Shown here in pieces: positions 34,370 to 43,889 of a DNA stretch of 64,000 nucleotides. The translations under genes were made by a program, and so were the position numbers. The DNA lies in NCBI GenBank assembly GCA_964020085.1, contig OZ026609.1:3201528-3265527 (forward strand), in the 5' to 3' direction. Source of the DNA: Micromussa lordhowensis (taxonomy: Eukaryota > Cnidaria > Anthozoa > Scleractinia > Lobophylliidae). How positions within the stretch are numbered: the first letter of the stretch is position 1; every line of letters begins with the position of its first letter. Under the pieces are notes generated by a model. It saw only the letters and a program-made list of their open reading frames with translations, was not told the DNA's origin and made no database searches.

Positions 34370-35940
34370 TATTTTAATTTGAACTCATTTGGTAAACAAC
34401 AAAATCAATATAAAAATGAAAGAGCAATCGGAAAGTAACCCCTACGTTTGGCACGATTGCACTAATTAATTTTTGATTAAAATTTTAACTTATTTTTAAG
34501 CTATTAAGTTACCATAGAAACTGTGGTTATATTCCCATAGATAATTCAAGCAAGGCTGAATTTAGTCCGAGACTTTACATTCACTTTTCGTTAATTTACG
34601 GAGGGGTTGTATAAGATACGTTTTATTGCCTCAAATTACAGTTTTAAGTAAGGTGTACTAAATCGGTGTATATAATCTGCAAATAAATTCTACTATTTTT
34701 TCTCCAGCTTCTCAGCGGACCAAAATCCTAAATTCTGGAATCTGATTGCCTAATCGCACGCGCTCTAGCGGTCCAGATTTTCCTACCTGGACCACTGAGT
34801 TACGGACCACTCCCAAATTTCGCTCTTCGCTTAGAGGTAATCGTCAATCAATCTTTTGCCTTTTTACACCTCCATCGACGATTAATCAACGCAGGTTTGC
34901 CCTCTATTCACTTTTAAATGGCAAAGAAAGTAACTGTAAGTAAATTCAATTGAGTGTTTTGAAGTTCTTAGAGTTTGCTTGGCTGTTTGTAATTCTGTGT
35001 TTATAGCCGCAGAATTTTAAGTAAAAAAAGTGAGTCAATTTCAGTCGAGTTTACTGAGTTTACCGTTGCTGTATTTAGGAGAATTTCTGTGGAATACACG
35101 TAACAAATTTCCTCGCTTTTCCCCGTTCAATTTATGATAGAAAAGTCTGATTTCCAGTGATTCGCAACGACAGAAATTCAGGCAGAATTTCTGAAAAATG
35201 GCAGAAAAAAAAAATGGCAGAAATTCTTTTTGTAGTACAACTTCAAACTTTGAACTAAATTTCACACCGGAAAAACAATTTTGGAGAACTGGTGAACTAG
35301 ATGCAACAAAGATAAAGTAGTTCGAAATAAATACATCTTTCTTTTTCGCCGTTAGTTGTTTTACGAATGGTTCAGTAGATCGGCGGCATGTACACGTAGG
35401 TCAATTCAATGACAAAGTTGTAAACAAACCCACTTGTAAGCCTGTAATCATGTAGGTTTTGGCCAAAAATCAACTTTTTTTGACATTATTCTGTATTTTT
35501 TCCAGTTTTCTTCATCAAATTGCAGAAACTCAGGAATTTGTACATTGCATAAGCATTCTGGCTTGATTTTGCATTAATTTCCGTTATTTCTTAACCTTTT
35601 AAGAAAATAGTAAAATCTTGTGGTGGATTCAAGATGGCGGATGAAATGACGTAATTTGACGTCATATGAAGTCATAACCAACCAAAATGGTTTCATCTTG
35701 TGGATGAAGCTCATGGCTATCTATGTAAAATTATGTCGCTGTGCCTTTACATAACAAACACCCTTGTAACACGGTGGGAGTATGAGCTAGCTTGTACGTC
35801 CGAGGGATATATCTCAGCATTCTTCATTGAATTTGTAGTTGTGTTTTTTGTACTTTACTTGAATAAAGTTAACCAGTTTATTAATTTTAGGATATTTTGG
35901 AATCATCGTCACTCAAACTCAGCTCTAAAATAAGTGTCAG
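34370..35940. other. Intergenic DNA between GPCR gene and GPCR pseudogene
   Basis: Bases to about 34510 continue the inverted homology with 16.04-16.24 kb (GTTTGGCACGA block). Around 35640-35680 there is a TGACGTAATTTGACGTCAT cluster in a repeat-like context. No gene is supported. Confidence 0.4.
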
Positions 35941-35948
35941 CGTCTGAA

Positions 35949-36235
35949 CTAAAGTATGAGAACTACAATTCTGTTGACACTTGGACTCATTGACAGAAGA
36001 GATAAAGCAGCCAACATTGTAAGCTGACAGTGATAATAGCTGTCGAGTAAAAATAAGCCTCCCTTCAAGAAGGGTAAATAAAAATTATTAACTGGTTTTG
36101 TAATGCGGCCAACTAAGAGATCAGTAATTTCACGATGGATTGACATCACTAGAATCAACGTGTTCCTGAGGATTGCAGTGATAGAGCAAATAATATTGTA
36201 ATGTAACTAGAAAAGAAAATCCGCGTTGTATTATC
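35949..36235 (-). pseudogene. GPCR pseudogene fragment, TM1-TM3
   Basis: The minus strand reads ITAILRNTLILVMS (TM1), then skips the ICL1/early TM2 segment to EITDLLVGRITKP (TM2). TM3 remnants LAALSLLSMSPSVNRIVVLI follow, where SVDR has become SVNR. The frame is shifted between the first two parts. It is short, diverged and nonfunctional. Confidence 0.75.
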
Positions 36236-36239
36236 AAAT

Positions 36240-37020
36240 CTATATAGGTGTTGTATTGTCCTTTATTTGGCCGTAAAGTGCCCCTACATGATTGTCCAAT
36301 GTGGAAATGCTGGAAATTTCTAAACTGATGTAAAGAATTCGGAACAAAATCCTCATAACAGTCAAACTCATTCTGAACATCAAAGCTCCTTCTGAATGAA
36401 GCAGCGGAGGAGTAAAAAAGGAGAGGAAGACCTGGTAAACAGGCATTCATTGGAATCCTGGATGTTGGTTCATTACACAAGAAACTCTTGTCACCGGAAG
36501 CTAAGACCAACAACTGTAATGATTTGTATTCGAAAAGCCCAAAGAATCGGAAATATTTCGTTGTGCTAAGTTCTTTATGGAGAGGAACGACCGCACACTG
36601 TTAGGTTAAACACTACCTACGGCAGAATAGATAGCAAATAAGAGAACAACAGAAAACGCTGCTTGAGAACCTAAGTAGAATAACTTGTGTATTTTAATTA
36701 TCAAGATGTAAATTATCCTCCTTTGCCTTAATTTCAGAAAATATCAATTTCTTGATGTTGGTTATAGTTGGATATTAAAATCTACTCTCGTTTGCTTCTT
36801 TTTTGAGCAAAACGCTTAAATGCAAGATCAGAGTAGTCAGAAAATAAGTCATATGTGTAAAGAACGATTGCGATTGCGCAGTATTGGTTTAGATAATTCC
36901 TTCTGCGTTTCATTAAGCTGCTTGAGGACTTAATTAATGTTTTGTCAGTATTAATGAAAACGGTAAAAAGAGAATACCAAGGAGGAAGTCGACAAGCTCG
37001 AGATGTCGAGAAATAGTTCC
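36240..37020. other. Intergenic DNA
   Basis: Minus-strand open frames here are not supported by any recognised motif. Confidence 0.3.
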
Positions 37021-37026
37021 CTAAAG

Positions 37027-37630
37027 GCTGGTTTTCTAAGATCGCAGACGATCGCGGATCGCAGATCGCAGACGATCGCAAAGTGAGTTGTTTCCATATA
37101 ATCGCAGACGATCGCGCACGATCGCAGAGCCGACTGTTGCCATTAATTTCGGTCAGCGGAAATGTCAAAATTACACGCGCGTTGTTCGGGCTGGAAAATT
37201 GCAGCAAACAAGATATACCGCCAATAAATTATATTTCTCCCTGATTTTTTCCCCGCTGTTAGCCTTTCGTTTTTGTCTTTGAAATATCTACCGTTACCAT
37301 GGTAAACGCACTCACACCGCGCAACTTCCGCCATAAATTCCTCGTTACTAACGTTACCGTTTTCAACGCCAGCCATGTTAACAACAAATAAGCGGTTACT
37401 ACAAGCGGATATTCAAGCTTTGTTGCTAAAGAGCGTTGAATCATTGGTCGGAATTCAAAATATTGTGGGATACGTTTCGATCGCAGATCGCAGAACTTTG
37501 GTTTCCATATGATCGCACGTGATTGCAATTGATCGCAGACGATCGCAGACGATCGCCGAAGCGTGTTTCCATATGATCGCAAACGATCGCAGAACGTTTT
37601 GCTTTGCGATCATATGGAAATCAGTCTTAA
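37027..37630. mobile_element. GATCGC-rich DNA element carrying a MADF-like ORF
   Basis: Both ends are dense in CGATCGCAGA motifs (37039-37140 and 37478-37615). The outer edges CTGGTTTTCTAAGATCGCA and TGCGATCATATGGAAATCAG are imperfect inverted repeats. The arrangement is that of a DNA transposon with subterminal repeats. PIF/Harbinger is suggested only because such elements often carry MADF/Myb proteins. No clean target duplication was found. Confidence 0.55.
37143..37376 (-). CDS. MADF-like N-terminal ORF fragment (77 aa)
   Basis: From ATG at 37376 the first 40 codons read EEFMAEVARCECVYHGNGRY then FKDKNERLTA. This fits the start of a MADF domain (helix, Val, Y-x-G, YKD, R pattern), a Myb-related DNA-binding module. 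After residue 40 the expected W..I core is absent, so only the first part of the domain survives, or it is a single exon. It lies inside the GATCGC-rich element and probably belongs to it. Confidence 0.4.
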   Translation of the reverse strand: MAGVENGNVSNEEFMAEVARCECVYHGNGRYFKDKNERLTAGKKSGRNIIYWRYILFAAIFQPEQRACNFDISADRN

Positions 37631-38192
37631 GAATTAAAGTGTCAACTTTATTTACACGTTTGGCTTTTATTATTATCACTTCCCTTAACTTAGTTGTCAG
37701 CTCGAATAAGCTAATGGCTACTGCAAACTCGATTCGTTGAAAAAAACTATATCGATCATTTGCACCATCTCAGTTTAAAAACAACCAGGAGCATTAATAA
37801 TAAGAAAAAAAAGAAATATAAACGCCCCGGCCCTTGTGTTCCAGTGCGCGTTAATTAAACTGAACTTTCGATTGACATGTCCTTCTAATATGTCTTCCAT
37901 TTGTCATCGTCTTTCAAACAGAGAGCGTCATTATAGATTCAGTGATGCATTTCACCAGGCCCAAGCGGAGAAACGTCTTTGTTTTTATGACAAAGTCATT
38001 CCTGATCTATAATGGTCTAGTTTTAATTACCACTGCAAATAGCCCAGTTTTCATGAAAAAAAAAAAAAACACACACAATCAAACACGCACATTTGAAAGT
38101 CTGTTAGTTCAAAACGAGGGAAGTACGCTAATCTCCATTTTACAATATAAATTAAACTTTATTTCGAGCTAAATAAATTTATTCATTATTTA

Positions 38193-39112
38193 TTAAACTA
38201 AGTGGTTTGAGAAACACAAAATCTGTCTCATCATGTTTTTTACTTCTTGCTTCACTGCTCTGATCTTCCAGCAATAAAGAATTGGGTTGAGAGATGAGTC
38301 TAGACAAACAAGAAACACCGTTGATATCCACATGACTTCTAGAGACGGAGATGATCCATGATCAACAATTATAGCTATGACTATACTGTACGGCAAGTAA
38401 CAAGCCATTAATGTAACTTCCACCCAAATTGCAGTAGCCACTGTTTTTCTGTATCTTGCAATATTGTATCTTGCAATATTTGTTGGTGCTGAATATGTGT
38501 TTGATTTTGGCGAAGAGAAAAGACTTTCAAATAACAAAAGGCAGATACAAAAATGCAAAGCAATATTAATGAAGAGTTATATCTTTTTCCAATCGGGAAT
38601 TTCCCAATCATCATCGCAGCGAAACCAAGGCTGACAATCCAAAACAAAGTAACTAATGTTAGAACTCGCCTCAAAGTTACAATATGTCTGTATCTCAATC
38701 TCAACAGCAGAGCGAGAAGTCTGTCCACACTAATCGTGGTCATTGTTAGCAAAGAAACTGCAGACAGAGTTGTAAAACTTACTACAGAAATCTTTGCGAT
38801 GTAAAAACAACTTCGTTCAGTCAAGCGATGTTCTTTCGCCAAGTATGCGTGATAAGCAAGGCTTGGTTGCAAAATAAGGCCTACCAACAGATCAGTGACT
38901 GCGAGGCAGGGGTACAGAAGTTTTGATGGCGGATGAAGGGAAGACACCTTGTGCAAAGCAATTAGAATAAGTGTATTCCCAAGGATGGCAGTTATGGTAA
39001 AGAAAACGAACAAAGCAGAGGCAAACATCCAGCGATCTCCTGAAGAATGGGTTGTGCAAAGCAAGGACTGAATGATCTTCCTGTAGTTTTCAATGGGCAA
39101 TGAATTTTCCAT
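38193..39112 (-). pseudogene. GPCR with ICL3 frameshift, probable recent pseudogene
   Basis: From ATG at 39112 (MENSLPIENYRK) the frame is open through TM1-TM5: AILGNTLILIAL, SSLHPPSKLLY, LAVTDLLVGLIL, SVDRLLALLLRLRY, FCYLKVFSLRQNQ. In ICL3 a deletion removes the QxQPDGGGIPF block and shifts the frame. TM6-TM7 continue in another frame with a 15-bp tandem duplication (NIARYNIARYRKTV), then ACYLPYSIV, SSLNPILY, CWKIRAVKQEV and a normal stop at 38193. Apart from this one frame break the gene is complete. A sequencing error or a polymorphic allele is possible. It is the closest relative of the 17197 pseudogene and shares its downstream flank. Confidence 0.85.
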
Positions 39113-39119
39113 TGCCAAT

Positions 39120-41460
39120 CGATTTTCCGTGTTTAGATAACGTATTTAAACTGTTTTTGATGCTTGTAGTCAATTTACTTTATATAATCGCAGTTGATCA
39201 CGTGGACTTGGCCCGATATTCTTACATCCTGCTTTAAACCGGTTTAATTAGCTTTTTCTCAAGAATTATAAAACATAGCAGAACATTTTTCGATCTCGAC
39301 AGTTACTAAGTTAACAACTACATCGTTTAAATGCCGCAGTATTTCTTGTCGAAATATCATAATTACTAGATATAATTCGATACAGTGAAATTCTAAGATG
39401 GCTGTGGGGCTCAGGGGAGTAAAGCGAAAGAATTCAAAGTGGCGTCGATGCAATGAACAAAAGAAATACGACCTCCTGCAAATTAATTCTTACTTCCAAT
39501 TTTTTTATTCCTTACTGATTTACCTAACACGCTGGTATCGACGTCTTGTTATCATCATTGTATTTTATTGGAAAGTACGTAGCCTGCGTTTCGCGAAAGC
39601 TCTAAAGGAGTTCTATTCTGTTATTCTCTCTTTGCTTTATTTTGTTATATGATTAGACAAAGGACGATCTCTAAAGCCTTTTTTGACAACGTTAAAACTG
39701 CGTAATTGTTTCATTAACTTATTTCTGATATCTACATGGAATCGGGTTTATTGAGGAATTCAACAAAACAGCAATAAAGGGTTGCGGTTAAGTCGCATTT
39801 TAAGAAAATAGTAGTGGAAGTAGAGAAGAAAACCAATTGTTTTCTGATGAACGTGTTGTAATGGGCTACTTTTTTGTTTCTTGGCATGAGATTTCCCGGG
39901 TGTCAAATGATGAAATTGAAAAAAAAAGTATGGCAAAGAAATAATACTGATTTTGAAATAGGATCGTCATAAAATCCAAATTCCTTGTCAAACATCTACG
40001 CCCACGAGTTAATTACGCACAGATAAATTATTACCTGCTCCTTTTAAACCAGACAACAATCGAAATGACTCAGACCAAGTCCATATGGCTGTCCACTTAA
40101 CTGCATCGTAGATAACTTTCATATGTCATATCCACGACGACTTAATTTCAAATGGAAAATTCTACAGCCGGGGAAGAATACTAGACCTGTAGTGAAGATC
40201 ACAAAAGCCTGACACTTAGTTGACTAAAAGAACTATGATCTGTTGAATTGGATCAATCACATTCCTCCTATGCAACAATATCGTTGTTAAAAAGCATGAT
40301 ATACTGGACATACCTTTGATTTCCATTGACACAATGTCCCCGGCCAGGGCTCGAACCCGGAGCGCTCGCTCCGGAGTCGAGCGCACTAACCATGAGGCCC
40401 CCGCGCCTCTCCAAAAGGACGCTAAGCCTTTCTACAAATATCCAGCTATTTTTTGGGATAATTATAAGCTTCCGAAATATTTAGAAAATTTTAAGATATT
40501 TAAAAAATTTGGGGATAATTAGAAATATTCATAGCTTTTTGCCTGAGCGCTGTGTTTCCTTGCTATTTTCTTGAAACATTATTCAGATCTAAGCCAGAAA
40601 TAATCTATTTCAGCGGTTTCCAAATTGGATCTTCTTCTTCAAGTCCTTTTACTACTGAAAGTAAGAAAATTTTGACCTGTTTGGCCAAAGTGATTCAAAA
40701 TCAATTTAATTATAAAACGAAACGAAATGAAAAATAGTTTTTTGAGGATTTTTAGATATCTAGAAATTTTTGTCACGATATTTAGAATTTTCACGATATT
40801 TAGGCGATTTTGTGGAAAGCCTGCAGTGCACTGTTTTATTGACCGAAATGCTTGACATTAATGACATAATTTCACTTGCATTTCAGCCTAGCCGACACGA
40901 GTCTGGAGACTGCAGTCTGTAAAATCATGTTGATCATATATTGTTTGGCAGCAGAGTGAAAACATCTAGCCACTGTGAACTGAATCTCTCTCTACGCCCA
41001 TCCTGTAACCAGCGGAACTTGGCTTGGAAACATGGCAGCGATATAAGATGTTTCCCGAGGGATGAAGGAAGGACTCCCTGGGTAAATTAATGTCAGGACA
41101 ATTCATTTCTTACGGATTGAATGACATAAGAAAAACAGTTGATCATTTACCTGTAAACGAATAAAAGATTGTTGTTGTTGTTGTTGATAATGGAGACTTT
41201 TTTTCGGACGAATAAATGTGCATAAGATTTTGAATTGACAGGGCACTCTTAAAGAATTATTTATGGTTATAGGGCTTCAGTATTTTCATCAATTTTTGCT
41301 ACTGATCTGTCAAACAGATATTGCGTTCAAGCAAGGAGTAGATACTAAGACCAATTGTTTTTAGCAAGTGCGATAAATATCTCATGAAATGAAGCAGTAA
41401 TTAAAAATGGAAGATAAGATCAATCCCCTTTTTATTCCACATGCAGCTTGGATAATTTAC
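39120..41460. other. Intergenic DNA with small repeats and a possible GPCR start relic
   Basis: Near 40149 the sequence ATGGAAAATTCTACAGCCGG reads MENSTAGEEY then a stop, resembling the N-terminus of the receptor at 43881 (MENSTDEEY); nothing receptor-like follows. From about 40430 to 40820 an AT-rich repeat with CGATATTTAG motifs has weakly inverted ends (GCCTTTCTACAAA and TTTGTGGAAAGCC). A (GTT)n microsatellite lies at 41170-41186. Confidence 0.4.
40327..40415 (-). repeat. tRNA-like SINE head fragment
   Basis: On the minus strand: GCGGGGGCCTCATGGTTAGTG, then CTCCGGAGCGAGCG, then a box B GGTTCGAGCCC and GGCCGGGGACA. It resembles the tRNA-derived head of a common anthozoan SINE; the body is missing. 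Confidence 0.6.
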
Positions 41461-41471
41461 TCTTGTGTAGT

Positions 41472-42706
41472 CACAGGCGGCCCAAGCGCGAGATGTGACT
41501 CTTGCCTTCGAGCGGTTCAAAGATGCGATTTACAAGGGTTTGTATGGGAACTTTACGGATTTGCTTTAAATACCTAAAATGTAATGTTTTGTGAATAAAA
41601 TTGACTTACATAGCTTTACTTTCGTATTCTTTATTGTTCCACTGTGTTTGACGCCGTTTTGAAGCGTTTTCAGCGAGTTAGCGCTGCCGGTGGTGTCTCA
41701 CTAGAAAAAAACACAAGGCTGGCTGGCTCAGAATCCAACCGTCGTTCTGCGAAGACCAAAATATTCCCGAGGAATGGACGTAACCGCTTCAAATCACGAT
41801 CAGCCGAAGCGTGAATAACTCGCTTCCCAGTACATCGGTCGCTGGTTTACAAATCTTATCGCAACGACCTGAAAAGCGCTCATTTACCAGCTCAAATCTG
41901 TCCCTCTCGCTGCTGCATTATCCGCAAGCGAATGGTTGTGATACCAGATTTGAAAATCGAAGCTTAGCGACCGCGTCCGTTCGACAAAGACAACACTCGG
42001 TCGGGGTGGGACGGAACTGTTACCTACATGCAAATCAACACCGTACGAGGGTACACTGCGTCAGATTTCACCGGAAACCCCGCGAAAAGCCGCGAATGCA
42101 AAAAGGAGTTCAAACAGTTCAACAGTTCTCTTCAGAGGTAAAATTCAACAGTTCTTTTAGTACCGTCCCACCCCGACCGAGTGTTGTTTTTGTCGAACGG
42201 ACGCGGTCGCTAAGCTTCGATTTTCAAATCTGGTATCACAACCATTCGCTTGCGGATAATGCAGCAGCGAGAGGGACAGATTTGAGCTGGTAAATGAGCG
42301 CTTTTCAGGTCGTTGCGATAAGATTTGTAAACCAGCGACCGATGTACTGGGAAGCGAGTTATTCACGCTTCGGCTGATCGTGATTTGAAGCGGTTACGTC
42401 CATTCCTCGGGAATATTTTGGTCTTCGCAGAACGACGGTTGGATTCTGAGCCAGCCAGCCTTGTGTTTTTTTCTAGTGAGACACCACCGGCAGCGCTAAC
42501 TCGCTGAAAACGCTTCAAAACGGCGTCAAACGCAGTGGAACAATAAAGAATACGAAAGCAAAGCCATATAAGTCAATTTTATTCACACAACATTACATTT
42601 TAGGTATTTAAAGCAAATCCGTAAAGTTCCCATACAAACCCTTGTAAATCGCATCTTTGTAACCGCTCGAAGGCAAGAGTCACATCTCGCGCTTGGGCCG
42701 CCTGTG
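41472..42706. mobile_element. 1.24-kb foldback element with 543-bp inverted arms and 7-bp target duplication
   Basis: The left arm 41472-42014 and right arm 42163-42706 are near-identical inverted copies around a 148-bp spacer. The termini are CACAGGCGGCCCAAGCGCG and its complement. The direct repeat GTGTAGT flanks both ends (41465-41471 and 42707-42713), which marks a transposition event. The outer sequence resembles hAT-type termini (CAGxGGCGG), but the duplication seen is 7 bp. Each arm contains the same small open frame (start MNNSLPSTSVAGLQIL), so the 160-codon frame at 41811-42293 is a by-product of the palindrome and not a gene. Confidence 0.85.
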
Positions 42707-42963
42707 GTGTAGTAAGTTTACACAACGACTCAAAATGTGAACAGCCATGTATAGGGAAGGTCTCAGAATGTTGAGTACTGTGCAAGAAAAGGAGCAAATG
42801 AAAATAAACCAGACCTTGATGCTTGAGTGTTTACCGCTTCTTATCGGCTTCAATGATTGCTTTTTTAGGCTTCCTGTTTAAATTATCTTATTTCTGAAAA
42901 CCGCAGTCTTTGTGGTTCTTTCTTTCACTTTTTTTTTCTTATTCTTATTTATTTATTTTTCCT

Positions 42964-43881
42964 TCATGGCCAAAGTTGTTTAACAGTATCTTTCACTGCT
43001 TTTCTCAAACTTTTGATCTTCCAACAATAAAGAAACGGATTTAAGGAGGAGTTTAGGTACACAAGAGCCGCTGAATATCCCCAAAGAGCGTGAAGAAATG
43101 TAGATGATCCGTCTACTGTAACTATAGCTATAACTATACTATAAGGCAAGTAACAAATGACTAACGCCAATTGGACCCACAGGGCGGTAAATACTGTTTT
43201 TCTATACCGTGCAATGTTCGCTAGAATTTCCCCTGCCTTGGCTTTTTCCTCGTAGTTCACATGCAGTCTTTGGCGAAGCAGGAAATATATTTTTGAGTAG
43301 CAAGCCGCTGAAATCAAGAGACACACTAAAATTATTCCGTAGCGAAAGCTGAACGGGATTTCATACTTCCAAATGGAAAATGAGGCGAACACAATGCTGG
43401 AGATCCAAAAGCAAACAACAAAGACTCGTGTTCGCCCCACAGTTACAACGTGTCTGTATCTTACTCCTGATAACAGAGCAAGAAGTCTGTCGATACTGAT
43501 AGCAGCCAACGTCAAGAGAGACACAGAACAAAGGATGGTAAAAGAGACCGTCGAAACAGCAGCAGAGTAAAAACAGATTTGCAGCCAATGCTTACGATCT
43601 GCTTCTATTCCCAGCGTCATTGAGTAGACAGCTGCGCTTGGTTCCGATATCAATCCAACGAGGAGGTCAGTTATAGCGAGTGAGCAATACAGAAGCTTTG
43701 ATGGAGCATGAAGAGAGGACTCCTTTCGCAACGCAACCAGTATAAGTGTATTCCCCAGGAAAGCGGTCACCGAGAGGAAGTAGTGGATAACAGAGAGAAC
43801 AAGCATATGGTTCCCGGACAATTGGTGCGTGCAATACAGATTTTGAATGGACCCATATTCTTCGTCAGTGGAGTTTTCCAT
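42964..43881 (-). CDS. Intronless class A GPCR, cnidarian tandem family (intact, 305 aa)
   Basis: Starts at ATG 43881 (MENSTDEEYGSIQ; NST sequon) and ends at TGA 42964. TM1 is AFLGNTLILVAL and ICL1 is SSLHAPSKLLY, where the first Pro of the family PP is Ala. TM2 is LAITDLLVGLIS, TM3 ends SIDRLLALLSGVRY, ECL2 is short, and ICL3 is KAKAGEILANIARYRKTVFTALW. TM6 is ICYLPYSIV, TM7 NSSLNPFLY, helix 8 CWKIKSLRKAV, and the tail is very short (KQLWP, without the palmitoylation Cys of the others). No breaks are seen. It is the rightmost intact member of the tandem family. Ligand and expression are unknown. Confidence 0.88.
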   Translation of the reverse strand: MENSTDEEYGSIQNLYCTHQLSGNHMLVLSVIHYFLSVTAFLGNTLILVALRKESSLHAPSKLLYCSLAITDLLVGLISEPSAAVYSMTLGIEADRKHWLQICFYSAAVSTVSFTILCSVSLLTLAAISIDRLLALLSGVRYRHVVTVGRTRVFVVCFWISSIVFASFSIWKYEIPFSFRYGIILVCLLISAACYSKIYFLLRQRLHVNYEEKAKAGEILANIARYRKTVFTALWVQLALVICYLPYSIVIAIVTVDGSSTFLHALWGYSAALVYLNSSLNPFLYCWKIKSLRKAVKDTVKQLWP

Positions 43882-43889
43882 TTCACTTA

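Noticed and set aside
41170..41186. CRISPR-like or regulatory short repeat
   Set aside because: It is a simple GTT microsatellite in a eukaryotic genome.
41811..42293. 160-codon open frame in the long palindrome
   Set aside because: It runs from one arm through the spacer into the other; the same N-terminal frame occurs inverted at 42157-42366. It reflects the inverted repeat and is not a gene.
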